A stretch of DNA of 64,000 bases from Microcebus murinus (taxonomy: Eukaryota > Chordata > Mammalia > Primates > Cheirogaleidae): the NCBI RefSeq assembly GCF_040939455.1, contig NC_134116.1, positions 74,045,900-74,109,899 of the forward strand, written 5' to 3'. The notes beneath the pieces were generated by a model that had not been told where the DNA came from, did no database searches, and worked only from the letters and a program-made list of their open reading frames with translations. How positions within the stretch are numbered: the stretch's first letter is position 1; each line of letters starts with the position of its first letter. Shown here piece by piece: positions 36,740 to 49,474 of this stretch. The position numbers and the translations under genes were made by a program.

Positions 36740-37960
36740 GATCAATTTAAAACAAAATTTAAGTCAAACATAAAGTTTGAAAGAATTATTAGAAGTTGAA
36801 ATGGAAAACCAAAACATATTCTAGCATCAACTTCCTAGAAAATGTTTCGGGTAGGATAGTTTTCAGTCTTTCAAGTTACTATAGATGGTTGATTCAACAA
36901 CTGCATTGTAAAAAAAAAATCAAGAAATGCCTTGGCATTGAGATGAACTGAGGTGGTTTTATTTAGCCTCATCAGGAACTCTGCTCCCCAGAAAGCCAAT
37001 GGTATCTTGCTGTGGAAACAAAGGATTTGCTTTCAACTTCTGCTAAATTTATTCAACAAACATTATTAAATTCTTATTATCCAGACACTGGGGCGGACCG
37101 TGGGAATACAAAAGAGAGTATAACACAGATTTAGCATGCCACACTGTATATTAAAAGATAACCAGAGAGGACAGAAGGAGCTTACTCTGGAATAGTCTGT
37201 AGCCGTGCTGGGTTTGGGGGTGGGGAACCAAAATGCTCCTTTCTGCCCAAGGAGGGAAATCCCTGTTGCTCCTATAAGAATCACATCCATCTGCAAGAAA
37301 AACTTCTCTTGCTGGTGCTTGGCATTTTTACCTATTCTAATGCATTAAAAATGAGTAAGTTTGCCTTTCTGTAAAAAAAAATAAAAAGGACTAAGCTATA
37401 GTTCATAGTTTAGTACAGGCAGTCCCTCTTGGAGACTGGGATATAAGACATTATTTCTTTTAATGCATGAATTCTTAAATTGTTTCAGTTGTTTTGTACT
37501 ATATGAAATGCCCCAGGGATTCACTTTTTAAAAAGAAAAAAAAAAAGAGCCCTAAATTTTAGTTTATGTATCTGTTTATTTATGCATCATTCCCAACACT
37601 ATCCTGGGTAAATGCATAAATATTATTTTAAGATGGAAAATGTTTTTTTAAGTCTGAAGACAAAGCAACTGCATCTTCTGAGGCTGTAATGATAGTTATG
37701 GCTTTGTTCCTGGCTTTCCCAGGTGGCAAGGTCTTAGACAATTCATTTCATCTGAAGACTAATGCATTCTCAGCCGCTCAAGTATTTGAGTCTGGTTTCT
37801 GTAGTCATTATACATGGGCTGCTGAAAATACTGTAACTTAAACTTAGAAATAAAATACTAATATGCTAAAGCTGGGATACTTTCTAATAAGGGTACCACT
37901 AAAGATAAGTTCTGTTTTTTCCAAATATAACATAGGAAAATGAGTAAGGTAATACCATGT
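36740..37960. other. Intronic stretch, nothing assignable
   Basis: No exon or confident repeat. The minus-strand frame at 37066-37296 lacks supporting context. Confidence 0.45.
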
Positions 37961-37964
37961 AGAT

Positions 37965-38158
37965 CAGGCGTCCTCAAACTGCGGCCCGCCAAGGACATTT
38001 ATCCGGCCCGCTGGGTGTTTTTGCCGCCGCTGCCTGTCCTGCTTAGCAGCCAACTTGTCCCGAGCACACAGTGCGCATGTGTGGAATGTGCGCTGCACTC
38101 TCCAACGGTCTGAGAGACAGTGAACTGGCCCCCTGTTTAAAAAGTTTGAGGACCCCTG
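37965..38158. mobile_element. Compact hAT MITE with perfect 8 bp TSD
   Basis: Termini 'caggcgtcctcaaact' and 'agtttgaggacccctg' are inverted repeats (15 of 16). The target 'atgtagat' is duplicated exactly (37957-37964, 38159-38166). The 194 bp interior is GC- and CpG-rich ('tttttgccgccgctgcctg') against AT-rich flanks, suggesting limited decay. Confidence 0.9.
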
Positions 38159-38223
38159 ATGTAGATGATCTTTAACTTAAATTGTATTACCCGGAAAGAC
38201 TGATAAAGACTCATGTCTTTCTC

Positions 38224-38502
38224 AGCCAGGCACCAGTGGCTCATAGCTGTAATCCAGTGAATTGGGAGGTTGAGGCTGGAGGATCACTTGAGGCCAGGAG
38301 TTTGAGACTAGCCTGGGCAACATAGTGAGACCCAGTCTCTAAAACAGTTTTTAAAATCAGCCAAACATTGTGGTGTGCACCTGTAGTCCCACCTACTTGG
38401 GAGGCTGAGTCAAGAGAATCATTTGAGCCTGGGAGTTTGAGGCTACAGTGAGCTATGTCAGGCCACTGCACTATAGCCTGGGCAACAGAGCAAGACCTTG
38501 GC

Positions 38503-38530
<28 letters not shown>
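38224..38530 (+). mobile_element. Old AluJ-like copy with long A tail
   Basis: Diverged dimer ('gccaggcaccagtggctcat') ending in about 30 A. Confidence 0.88.
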
Positions 38531-38533
<3 letters not shown>

Positions 38534-38605
38534 CATATCATGCTCAATATAAGAATAAAGAAAATGTAATAGTTATCTATTCTAAATTCTGCTGTATATT
38601 TTCTT

Positions 38606-39720
38606 TTTTTTTTTAGATTTTTTTAAATTTTAAAATATTATGGGGCTACAAATATTTTGGTTAAATGGATTGCTTTTCTACTGCTCAAGTCAAATTTATA
38701 AATGTACCCATCACCCAGATAGTGTACATTGTACTTGTTAGGTATGATTTCATTCATCCCGTCCGTCCGTCTCCCCCCTGCATGATTTCTATTAAGTTTT
38801 ACTTACATCTGTACACATGAGTGCTAGTCAGTTAGTTCTAATTTAATAGTGAGTACATGTGGTGTTTGTTTTTCTATTCTTGCAATACTTCACTTAGGAG
38901 GATGGTCTTAAATCCTATCCAGATTGTTGCAAAAGGTATTCATTCATTTTTTATGGCTAAGTAGTATTCCATGGTGTATATATACCACATTTTACTCATC
39001 CACTCATGAATTGATGGGCACTTGGGTTGATTCTACATCTTTGTGATTGTGAATGGTGCTGCAGTAAACATTCTAGTACAAGTGTCTTTTTGATAAAATG
39101 ACTTTTTTTCCTTTAGGTAAATACCCAGTAATGGGATTGCTAGATCAAATGGTAGGTCTACTTTGAGTTCTTTGACGAATCTCTGTACTACTTTCCAGAG
39201 AGGTTGCACTAGTTTATAGTCCCACCAACAGCATATAAGTGTTCCTTTCTCTCTCCGTCCATGCCAGCATCTATTGTTTTGGGACTTTTTGATAAAAGCC
39301 ATTCTCTCTGGGCTTAGGTGATACCTCACTGTGGCTTTGATTTGCATCTCTCTGATGATCAGTGACGTTGAACATTTTTTCACATTTATTGGCCATTAGT
39401 CTGTCTTCTTTTGAGAAGCTTCTGTTCATGTCTTTTGCCTACTTTTTAATGGGGTGGTTTGATTTTTTTTTTCTTGCTGATTTGCTTGAGTTCTTTGTAG
39501 ATTCTAGTTATTAGCCCTTTATCTGATGTATAGCATTCGAGTATTTTCTCCCATTCTGTAGGTTGTCTATTTGCTCTGTTGATTGTTTACATGGCTGTGC
39601 AGAAGTTTTTTAATTTAACCAAGTCCCATTTATTTATTTTTGTTGTTGCTGTGAAGTACATGTAAAAGAATATATTCTGGAATCTTCTTCAGATTGCAAA
39701 TGGGAGTCCCTCTAGTTCTA
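38606..39720 (-). pseudogene. L1 3' end, antisense, with partly open ORF2 C terminus
   Basis: A 5'-truncated L1 covering the ORF2 tail and 3' UTR. The minus-strand frame 39383-39033 is open for 116 codons: [20 protein letters not shown], then [38 protein letters not shown] and KDTCTRMF, the conserved C-terminal L1 ORF2 region. The Cys of the usual GCREK position is Arg here (GRREKG). Endonuclease and RT domains are absent, so it cannot move itself. Better preserved than other L1 pieces here. Confidence 0.93.
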
Positions 39721-40236
39721 AAATGTCTTCATTGGAGAATCCCCCTTTTTATGAAACTCAAAAGAACTGAGGAGGCTGTCTTGATGTCGAGATGTTTGTT
39801 AACTTAAGAAAAGTGATTTAAAAATTAATCAGAAAGGAGGAAAAAAACAGGTCATACTACTCTTAAAATTATTACATGCTTTTTTCTTCTCTACTGCACT
39901 TTTATCTTAAAAAAAAAAAAAAACATGTACTTCATAGTTGATAAGATCATCCATGTATTCAACTATGAACATGACTTTTGCTCTTGGCCATCTGCTGCAG
40001 CATCTTAGTCCAAGCCCTCACAACTGCATAGCCTTCTTGCTAACGTCCCTCAACGCAGTCCTCCCTGTTTTAATCCATCCTCTGTGCCAAACTTACAAAT
40101 CTTTATTATTCCCTTGTGTAATAGTTTTTCACTATCTATTTTCTGTGTTTTCATTGTACCCCCATGCCTCGACTTTGAGACCTTTACTGTCTGCTCTACC
40201 TTAAGTGTCAAATCTTTTAACCATGCAGCTTCCCAT

Positions 40237-40262
40237 TATTATTATTATTATTTTTTTTTAAT
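40237..40262. repeat. (ATT)n microsatellite
   Basis: About six ATT units followed by a T run. Confidence 0.9.
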
Positions 40263-40289
40263 CTGCAGAGGAAGATCTCTTCACTGTCC

Positions 40290-40460
40290 CATTAACACAT
40301 GATGCTCAGCCCTGCCTCCTAGTTTTTAAATATGATATATCCCTGGTCAGGAAGTCCTTTCCCCTGCTTGTACATGCTCTACCTGCCTGTCCTTCAGGAT
40401 CCAGCACAGATCTCGTGTCCTTCACTAAGCTTTTCCTGATTATGTTGGTTTTCAGAATTG
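40290..40460 (+). mobile_element. L2 3' fragment
   Basis: 'tgtccttcaggatccagcac' and 'aagcttttcctgatt' match the L2 3' order. Confidence 0.6.
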
Positions 40461-41046
40461 AACTTTTCCATACCTCATAATTTATAAATTATATATTATC
40501 ATTGTTTGAATGTATATATGTAATTATATGTGTCTTTCTGTGTTGCTACATAATATTTTTAAGATTACGTTCTCTTATTTTCTGTTATCTAATTTATGTT
40601 AATGCTATTTTTGCAAGAATAAATATTATACTCTCTATTTCCTCTTTATTTGCTAGTGCTGAGTACATGATTCATCTTTAATAAATATTTGTTTCTTAAG
40701 TAATATTAATGACATATAGAACGGCAGACATGACAGCATATGATGGTAATTTTCATGGGAATTTTGTTTTGCTCATAAATGTTGTTCACCAGTGACCTAC
40801 TAATTTTACATAGTTTGTAAAATAGCCTTCTATTCTCACACTTGCTTCTTTTCATGAGATGAGTCATTACTGAGCTTTTAGAGAAAGTTCTGTACTGGGT
40901 ACTTAATATCTCCCTCATTATCAGTTTATTCCTCAGAAATATCTCTCTGTTTCTCTAGACTCTTCTTTTTAAGATAAAAGGAGATCTATCATCTTGTTGT
41001 TGATTGATGAGCGATACAAGAATTGATATTGTAATAGCCCTAGAAG

Positions 41047-41211
41047 AAAAAAAAATAGAAAAATTAGCCAGCTACTCGGGAGACTAAGGCAAGAGGATGG
41101 ATTGAGCCCAGGAGTTTGAGGTTGCTGTGAGCTAGGCTGACGCCACTGCACTATAGCCTGGTTGACAGGGCAAGACCTCTCTCTGTCTCTCAAAAAAAAA
41201 AAAAAAAAAAA
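41047..41211 (+). mobile_element. Alu right-monomer insertion
   Basis: Starts in the middle A-rich linker and ends in an A tail; the monomer itself has an internal deletion after 'attagcc'. Confidence 0.85.
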
Positions 41212-41235
41212 TTCTTGGAAGATAAGCAGATTTCC

Positions 41236-41418
41236 AGAAAAAAAAAAATAGAAACATTAGCCAGGTGTGGTGGTGCATGCCTGTAGTCCCTGCCACTCAG
41301 GAGGCTGAGGCAGGGGGATCGCTTGAGCCCAGGAGTTTGAGGCTGCAGTCAGCTACGATGACACCACTGCACTCTAGTTGGTGCAACAGAGTGAGATTCT
41401 GTCTCCAAAAAAACCGAA
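41236..41418 (+). mobile_element. Second Alu right-monomer insertion
   Basis: Also begins at the linker ('aaaaaaaaaaatagaaacat'), only 25 bp after the first, but is a different, older sequence. Confidence 0.85.
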
Positions 41419-41539
41419 AAAGCTATTGTAGCTGAAATGTGGAATAATCTAGGAATAGAATGGAAGGAGCTCTTAAGAGAGTTAGTTGCAATGAGATTAT
41501 TTTGAGCCTTAATTACAGTAAGGAAGTTGGATTTGGGGT

Positions 41540-41843
41540 TTTTTTTCTTTTCTTCTTTTAGAGACAGGGTCTCACACTGTTACCTAGGCTGGAGTTCAGT
41601 TGTGTGATCATATCTCACTGCAACCCTGAACTCCTGGGTTTAAGTGATCCTTCCTCCTCAGCCTCCAGAGTAGCTGGAACTACAGGCACATGCCACCATA
41701 CCTGGCTGAATTTTAAGTTTTTTAATAGAGACAGGGGTCTCTCTGTGTCAACCAGGCTGGTCTTGAACTTCTGGCCTCAAACAGTCCTGCCCCTTGGCTT
41801 CCCAAAGTGCTGGGATTATAAGTGTGAACTACCACACCCAGCC
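41540..41843 (-). mobile_element. AluJ-like copy, antisense
   Basis: Complete diverged dimer with 'cccaaagtgctgggattata', i.e. the pre-lemur Alu type. Confidence 0.92.
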
Positions 41844-41849
41844 TAGGTT

Positions 41850-41960
41850 TTTTTTACTAATAGGAATCCATTGAAAGGTATAATCAGGGAAGGGACATGA
41901 TTAGTTTTATGCTTTGAAAGATCATTCTGAATGCTTTGTGGAATAGAGGCAGCAAGACAC
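41850..41960 (-). mobile_element. L2 fragment, antisense
   Basis: 'gggacatgattagttttatg' and 'gatcattctgaatgctttgt' match L2 in reverse. Confidence 0.55.
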
Positions 41961-42011
41961 ATTGCAGATCATCTACAGTGTTTCTGTTGCAAATTTATAA
42001 AACACTCTATT

Positions 42012-42359
42012 GGCTGGGCGAGGTGGCTCACGCCTGTAATCCTAGCACTCTCAGAGGCCAAAGCGGGCAGATTGCTTGAGGTCAGGAGTTCAAAACCAGC
42101 CTGAGCAAGAGCGAGACCCCATCTCTACTATAAAAATAGAAAGAAATTAATTGGCCAACTAATGTATATATATAGAAAAAATTAGCCGGGCATGGTGGCG
42201 CATGCCTGTAGTCCCAGCTACTTGGGAGGCTGAGGCAGGAGGATTGCTTGAGCCCAGGAGGATTGCTTGAGGTTGCTGTGAGCTAGGCTGACGCCACGGC
42301 ACTCACTCTAGCCTGGGCAACAAAGTGCGACTCTGTCTCAAAAAATAAAAAATAAAAAT
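42012..42359 (+). mobile_element. Lemur-type Alu with internal duplication
   Basis: TSD 'taaaacactctatt' is perfect (41998-42011, 42361-42374). The right monomer repeats 'ggaggattgcttga' around 42239 and 42258. Confidence 0.96.
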
Positions 42360-42736
42360 GTAAAACACTCTATTCAGCAAGTCTTGGGACATTTTTGCCC
42401 CCATCTCCCCCTACCTTCCCAGAAAGTCTTGGGTTGTATTGAAGAAAGTGATCTTTGCCAAGGAGAACCATCTATAACAGCATAGTTAACAGAGATAAAA
42501 TGAATAACTGAACACTTGTTCATATGTGAAAATGGACTCAAAACTTCCTGCAGAAAATTCTGACTTTGCCTGCAGGTGTCTCCCTCCTGGTTGAGTTAAG
42601 ACAGCCTTCTATCAAAGCCAGGGTCCTGATTAGGAACCTCAATTTCCATTATAGATTATCAGCTCTATCATCTGCTAGTCTAACTTCTGATACATGTGGT
42701 TCTGCTCTTAATCGGCACTATAGAATGCTTGTACTC

Positions 42737-42960
42737 TCCAAAGATCAGCACACTTTCTGTAAAGGGTCAGAGGGTAAATATTTTAGTCTTTGTGAACCAT
42801 ATGACTTTTGCCACAACTACCCAACTCTGCCTTTGTAGTGCAAAAGCAGTCATTGATAATAAAATGAGTGGGAATGGCTGTGTTCTAATAAAACTTTATT
42901 TACAAAAACTAGCAGCAGGCAGGATTCAGCCCATGGGCCATTGTTTGCTATACCTTTCTC
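42737..42960 (+). mobile_element. hAT-Charlie-type nonautonomous transposon
   Basis: 'gatcagcacactttctgtaa', 'gtgcaaaagcagtcattgat' and 'aataaaactttatttacaaa'; same family as 11035 and 56754. Confidence 0.8.
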
Positions 42961-43123
42961 TAGGGCTTTGTTAGGCAAACTATTACTGTTTAGCTATTAT
43001 CAAAAGCCGGGCTGAGAAAAGTACTATATATGGAATATGATTAGAAGGATTCACTACATAATAGATATATAGTGGATCATATATCCACTCCTCTAAGTAA
43101 TCTAAATTATAAGATTCAACTCC

Positions 43124-43337
43124 AGGCTGGGCATGGTGGCTCACACCTGTAATCCTAGCACTTTGGAAGCTGAGGCAGGAGGATTGCTTGAGGTCAGGAG
43201 TTCAAGACCAGCCTGAGCAACATAGCAAGACCCCATCTCTACAAAAAATATAAGAAATTAGTTGGGCATGGTGACGCATGCCTGTACTCCCAGCTACTTG
43301 GGAGGCTGAGACAGGAGGATCACTCAAGCTTAGGCAA
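43124..43337 (+). mobile_element. Alu, 3' truncated
   Basis: Left monomer and half the right monomer, stopping at 'gatcactcaagcttaggcaa' with no A tail; a post-insertion deletion. Confidence 0.9.
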
Positions 43338-43823
43338 TCTATTTTTTTGCCATATGTAGCCTATTCTCTGGCATGTAGGAGACCAATAAATATTTGTGGT
43401 TGTTAATATCTTCCATTACAAATCAATACATTGATATCATTGCTTTTAAATGACTCTCTTGTGAATTCAATGAACATGAGTCAATGGAGGAATTGACAAA
43501 TAAAACAAGCCAAAGCTGATATACATGAACCCAGGGTGATTCCAAATAGCCTGTGACATCTAACGATTTTAACAAGATGACTCAAGGATCTCTTCCTTTC
43601 TCATACCGCCACATCCAGCACTTTAAATTAAGTAAATACAATAGACTCATTTAGGGAAAAAGAAGGGAGAGCTAATTTAGGGGTTAGAATCAGGCAGGTA
43701 TTTGCTGCCTAATAAAGAAAACTTATATTTCTTTTTGAACACCTACTAAGTTTCTGGTTTCTGATGTTGTCCTAGAACTGGAACATTTTTAATGGAAAAA
43801 TCTGTGAAATTGTAGTTATTTTT

Positions 43824-44000
<177 letters not shown>

Positions 44001-44384
44001 TAGTTATTTTTAACAGATGAAAAACTGAATCTAAGAGAGATTAAGTAATTTATTTGAGGGAAGCCCTGTTTTATCACTGTCTCTTTGTATCAGAAATACA
44101 AGTCCTGGTTTGGGAGATTGATAGTTTGATGTCTTATTTCTTTTGTCATAAATAAGGCTGTATATTCACTTGTATTATTTTCCTTTTCCTCCCAGTTAAG
44201 CATTCCACTGTTATTCCAGATGAACATGACTTTATAAATAAGTATTCCTTTTAAAGTAGTCATCTTTTATTTTACTGTCATCTAGCTTTCTGAGATGCCA
44301 GCAATGACCTTCTGCACCAATTTATTATCAGTAGTCAAGGATATCTGACCCAAGGAACTAATGTTTTTTAACTCTGTCATATGC

Positions 44385-44560
44385 CAGGCACCATGTTATT
44401 ATCATCACTAAGATTCATTGAGCAAATACTAAGTGCCAGGCACTAGGCTAAAGGCTTAATGTATATTCTCTCATATTCCTCATAGTACTCGAGGAAGATC
44501 TCATTATTGTCCTAAGGATGATTTCATTGAGGAAACTGAAATTTGTGGGTAAGGTTAAAT
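44385..44560 (-). mobile_element. MIR SINE, antisense
   Basis: 'ttgagcaaatactaagtgcc', 'aggcactaggctaaaggctt' and 'ttgaggaaactgaaattt' match reversed MIR. Confidence 0.8.
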
Positions 44561-44959
44561 GTGATCTATACATTTATGTATACTTTTCACATCTCATTTA
44601 ATCTTCCCCAAATTCTACATAGTGGGCATTATGTTAATATTATCATTGAGGTCATTACAAAAAATAATAAATGGTACTAAACTAAGAAATGACCATATGC
44701 AGTGTTTTCCAAGCCTCGGTTAAAATCATACTACACAGTGGGAAATGCGTTTTACATTTCAGCCCAGTACACACATACTCATGCATTGACTGAAATAAAA
44801 ATAGCGCCCTTTGATTTTTGTTATTATTCTCTTTTTTTCTTAATGGATCGTGACTTACAATGTGAAAAGTATCGATCTAATGTGATTCTACTCAGTATGT
44901 ATTCTTGGCATGACGTGACACACAGTAAGCCAGAGGTTCTTCTCATTTTTTTCCTAGCC

Positions 44960-45650
44960 ATTCTATTCATTAATTTATTGAAAAACTGCAAACATATTGA
45001 GTGCTTAGTGTATCTCAGAGGTAGTTCTAGCTCCCAGGACATGCAAAGATGAGTGTGGTTCAGTCCTTGCCCTTGAATTCAAGTGGTTAAGACAGACAAA
45101 ATAGTAACAATTTTTGGCAAGAACTGTGACATCAGTATGAACAATGTGCTATGGGAACAGAGAGGAGCAAACGAGTAGTTCTCCCAGTGGGTGTCCAAGA
45201 TAGGCTAGATAAAGGAGTGATGTGTAGAATAGGTCATATAGAATGAACGAGAGTTTTCCAGGTGGGAGAGAGAAGGGCATTCTTGGCAGAAGGAACTGCA
45301 TGTGCAAAGGCAGGGGGATTGGAAAGCGTGGAACTTGTTCCAGCAACAGTAAGAAGTTTAGCAAGATTTTGGCGCAGATAGAGAAGGTGGAGAGTAGATT
45401 GAATGACCTTTGTGCCTTGTTAAGAAGATTAGACTTAATTCTTAGGCAGTGAGGAGCACACAGAGGTTTTGAGCCTAGGATATATAAGAGAGGATATTTG
45501 GGCTTTCAGATGACAATTCTGCCAGCTGTTTAAAGAATGGTATGAAGAGAGATTAGAGGCAGGAAATCCTTTGCCTTACTTCAAATGGAAAATAGGGACT
45601 TGAACTAAGGCAGCAGTGGTGGGTATGGAAAAGATGGTCTAGATTCCAGG
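44960..45650 (-). mobile_element. L2 fragment, antisense
   Basis: 'aactgcatgtgcaaaggcag' is the reverse of the well-preserved L2 'cctttgcac' box. 'gaagattagacttaattctt' and 'gatgacaattctgcc' follow in order. Confidence 0.65.
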
Positions 45651-45659
45651 GTTTGGTGC

Positions 45660-46240
45660 CATTCAGTTTGTAAAACATTTACTGACCTTTACTGTATGTC
45701 AAGCTGCTGAACACTGATATAAAAAAGAACAAGAACTGGTCTCTGACCTTGGGTTTTCTGTCTAGTGGGAAGCAAAGACACACAAACTGATCACTTCAGT
45801 ATTATAATGGTTAAGCGTTATAACAAAGGCTTGCAAAAAGTATGAAAGGAGCAAAGATGAGGGGTTCATAACCCAGGCTAAGAGATTCATAAAGGCTTCC
45901 AAGCAGAATGCAGAAGATTGAATAGGACCTGGCCAGGTGACGCAGAGGGCAGGGACATTACAGGCAGAGGGCAGAGGAAGGCAAGCCTGACATCGGGGAA
46001 CAGCGTGGCGTTGAGTGTTGCCGAGCCCAGCGTGGGTGAGGAATGATGTGAATGAGCCCAGAGTGGGCGTGGGGAGTTCACATGAGTTCCCGTAGTGGAA
46101 CTTCCAGAATCATATGGAGCCTGTAAGTCATGCTCAGGAGCGTGGACTTTGTGCCGTTGGTGTGGGGAGCCCACTGAAGTGTTCTGAAACACGAGAATGG
46201 CGTGGGCAGCTTTGTAGTTTAGGTGGCTTATTCTGATAAC
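45660..46240 (-). mobile_element. Second L2 fragment, antisense
   Basis: 'ggcagagggcagaggaaggc' and 'caggagcgtggactttgtgc' repeat the same L2 order, so it is a separate copy or a duplicated piece. Confidence 0.5.
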
Positions 46241-46251
46241 GTAAAAGATAC

Positions 46252-46405
46252 TAATGGCTGACTTTTTTGGATGCTTAATGTTAGCCTCATTTTACAGGAA
46301 GGTCACTGACACGCAGACAGATTGAGTAACTCGCTCAAATGTACACTGTCAGTGTGGCAGAGCAAGGACTTAATCCCCAGCGATCTGGCTCTAACCCACA
46401 GGGAT
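46252..46405 (-). mobile_element. MIR SINE, antisense
   Basis: 'tcattttacaggaaggtcac', 'gattgagtaactcgctcaa' and 'aatccccagcgatctgg'. Confidence 0.75.
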
Positions 46406-46514
46406 ACCTCGAGCTAGATGAGAAGTGACCAGACCGGAAGGGAGAGATTATGATGCGCTACCCCGGGCTAACGCAGCAGATGGAGAGAAGCTGGCTGATT
46501 GGTCTGCTCGGGCC

Positions 46515-46882
46515 TCCCGCAACAAAAACCACAGATTGGGCGGCTCGAACAACAGAAAGTGATTTTCTCACAGTTCTGGGGGCTCAAAGTCCAAGATCAG
46601 GGTGCTGTCAGGACCGGGTCCTGGTGAGCACTGTCTCCCTGGCTTGCGTATGGCCACCTTCTAGCTGTGCGCTCACGTGGCCTTTCCTTGGTGCGAGAGT
46701 GTGGAGAGAGCTCTCTAGTCTCTTCTTATGAGGACACCCATCCTATCAGATCAGGGCCTCACCCTTGTGACCTCATTTAACCTTAATTACTCCCTGGGGC
46801 CACATCTCCAGGCACAGTCACCGTGGGGAGTAGGGCTTGGACATAGGAATTTTGGGGGACACAAATATTTAGTCCATGACAC
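46515..46882 (-). mobile_element. MaLR-type (MLT1-like) LTR, antisense
   Basis: 'gattttctcacagttctggg', 'tggcttgcgtatggccacct' and 'gggggacacaaatatttagt' match the type at 33274. Confidence 0.75.
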
Positions 46883-46889
46883 TGACAAT

Positions 46890-49085
46890 AAATATTTGTG
46901 GAGGTAAAATCAGCACAAGTCAGTGATTGATGTGGAGAGTGAGGGAAAAGGAGGTGTTAAGATTGACAGGTTTCTTTCTGCAAGTGTAGGGGAACAGTAG
47001 TCCAGTCCCGGTTATAGAAACTCGGAAGCAAGCACTGGGAAGACCTCCCGGAGAAAGCAGGCGGGGCTGCTGTGAAGGGAGGTGACAGCGGGTGTAGACA
47101 CTGGGTGAAGCCACAGGCTGTTAGATCACCTAGGGACAATAGGTAGAGTGAAAACAGAGGTAGCGCCGCCAAGATGGGAAAATATTTTTGAGGCAAGCAG
47201 AAGAACAGTAAAAGGAGACTTAAGAGAAAAGAGACCTTCATCCCTGAATCCAAAGGAAGAGAGAATTCCAAGCCATAGGGAATCATTGCTTCCCTAGTCC
47301 GTGGCCTCTTGTGTATCACATTTGTATTCGTAGGTGAGGAAAAGGAACAGTCATAGAACCATAGCCTTTTATTGCCCAGTAGGACGAGAGACGATTTTTA
47401 TAAGTCCTCATTCTATGAAAAGGAAGCCGAAGCCCTGCAAAGCCCTTGTGATTTTTGTCTTTCATGATAGGAACAGGACTAGAATTTAGGTCTCCCGAGC
47501 CTTTTGACTTCAACCCAGTGCTTTTTACAACATATCAAATAAAATCCACCATGGTGGGGTTTGAAAATTGGGTCTCAGTTGTGAAAAATGACACTAAATA
47601 AAGTGGAGAAAGAAGTGTCAGAATTTTATTTTTTATGTATTTGAGGACAGGAAGATGTAGTATATAAAATGTCTAAAACTTTGTTTAGGAGGAGAGAATA
47701 AGAGTGTTGGCCTTGAATAGTGATAAGAAAATGGACTAGTGGGAGAAAGCTCAGAGACAGGGATTCTGTCTTTACTGTAGTTAGAGCGGAAGTGGCACTT
47801 TGCCAGGGTTGCTTAGTAGCTCCTCAGCGCACTTTTTAATGTGACTCCCTTTTATCACTGAATAACCCCATATTACTAATAGATACATAACAATACTGCA
47901 TTATTAGAAAATTGATTTTAAGTCAGTATTGTATAAGTCTGAAATTGACAGACTTCATTACTTAAGGAGAGGAGGGGGTTCTCTCTGCTATAGGATTTCA
48001 GAGTTGCCGTCAGCTACATAGACTCTCCTAAGTGAAAATTTCTGTCAATAACAGTTTATCTTATAATTCAGTTAATGAAGTATATTTCGAGTATCTGCTG
48101 TAAATGAACCACTATGTTAAGCACTTCAGGTGGTATTAATGAATGGAATAGAGTCCCTAAGTAAGACATGCATAGCCTGTGGCCGTAGGGTAGGCACGAT
48201 GTCATATGAACCTTTAGACTCACAAGTATTTTAATAGTGTCTGTGTAGTCAGGAGGGCCAGTGCGTCCCCTTCAGTACTTACTGAAAATATGTGAGCTGG
48301 CTTTGGGTTATATTGATCACTTTCAAATTTTAGAAAGCAAAAGCTAAGCCAAGTTTAGCCAGTATCTTGGCTTGTCTGTTAATTGCTTTCTTGTTTTTTA
48401 CTAGCTAAACAAGCCCGAATTTGACTTAACACAACAGAAAGACTACTTTTTCCCATTTTATAATCTATAGTTTGAAAACATATAAGCTAGCATTTAAAAT
48501 AATATGTGCACACCATGCAGATATTCTTGCTCTAAGTTTATATTTTTGGTAGATTTTAACATATCAATTGAGATAGAATTATACAGAATAGCTGATTTGC
48601 CAGCTATTCAGTAGGCACGTCTTTAGTACTAGGCCATTAATAGAATTTTTATGTGGTCTATGCATATTACAAAGAGTATATTATATAGAAAATAAATCAA
48701 GCTAGGTGTGTGCAAGCATTAAATAAAGACTAGCGTCACAAAAAGAATTTTCACATATAACTATAGTAGCACACGTTTCTGCATCAGGGACAGCAAAAAT
48801 CGTCCCTGTAAAATTATGGCTTCAGAAGAGTATCAGTATCTTGGCACAACCCATTAACATGTGTTATTCCAAATGCAAAATCTTACCACTGAAGGTATTT
48901 CATGAAAAATTTGGTCCCTAATTCTGCACTAGTCAAGGTTGTCAGTAGAAAGCCTTGTCATACTCATCTTTAGGGGCCCATTCCTAGCAAGCTCATGGAA
49001 GTTAGTGAGTTCTCAGTGAATGTTTATTAAATGAATGCATGCTGTTAAAAGTAAACATTAAGAAGAAATTCTGACAGAGGATGAT
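46890..49085. other. Repeat-poor intronic stretch
   Basis: About 2.2 kb without a recognised element. Overlapping minus-strand frames at 46920-47513 show no known motif or splice context. Confidence 0.45.
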
Positions 49086-49089
49086 GTTA

Positions 49090-49470
49090 CCATCGTGCTA
49101 CTACCATAAGAGGATTCATTTAGCAAACACTTGTTAAGCATCATCTATGTGTAGACACTGTTGGCACAGTGTTTGGAATAAAGAAATTAATTAGACAAGC
49201 CTTTGAGCAGTGGCATTGGGGAAGAGTACAGGGAAGAAGAGGCAAAAGACCTTGTAAACAGCCGTGAGAGAAATATGGAAACAAATAACTATAAAATGGT
49301 AATGCTACACAGAAATATCAGTAAGCAAAATTTAGTTATGCTATTATAAAAATACAAAGTGCTGTGGGAGCCCAGAAGAGAAATTAATTCCGGTTGGAGC
49401 TGGGGGTGCTTGGCAAAATTTCACAGGGGAAGTGGCTTTTGAGTTGAACTTTGAAGAGTATCTCAGTAGC
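49090..49470 (-). mobile_element. Probable L2 fragment, antisense
   Basis: 'aacacttgttaagcatcatc' and 'cttttgagttgaactttgaa' match L2 in reverse. Confidence 0.5.
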
Positions 49471-49474
49471 AACT

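Noticed and set aside
44702..45052. 116-codon plus-strand frame
   Set aside because: Overlaps an opposing frame and L2 sequence; no motif, start context or splice sites.
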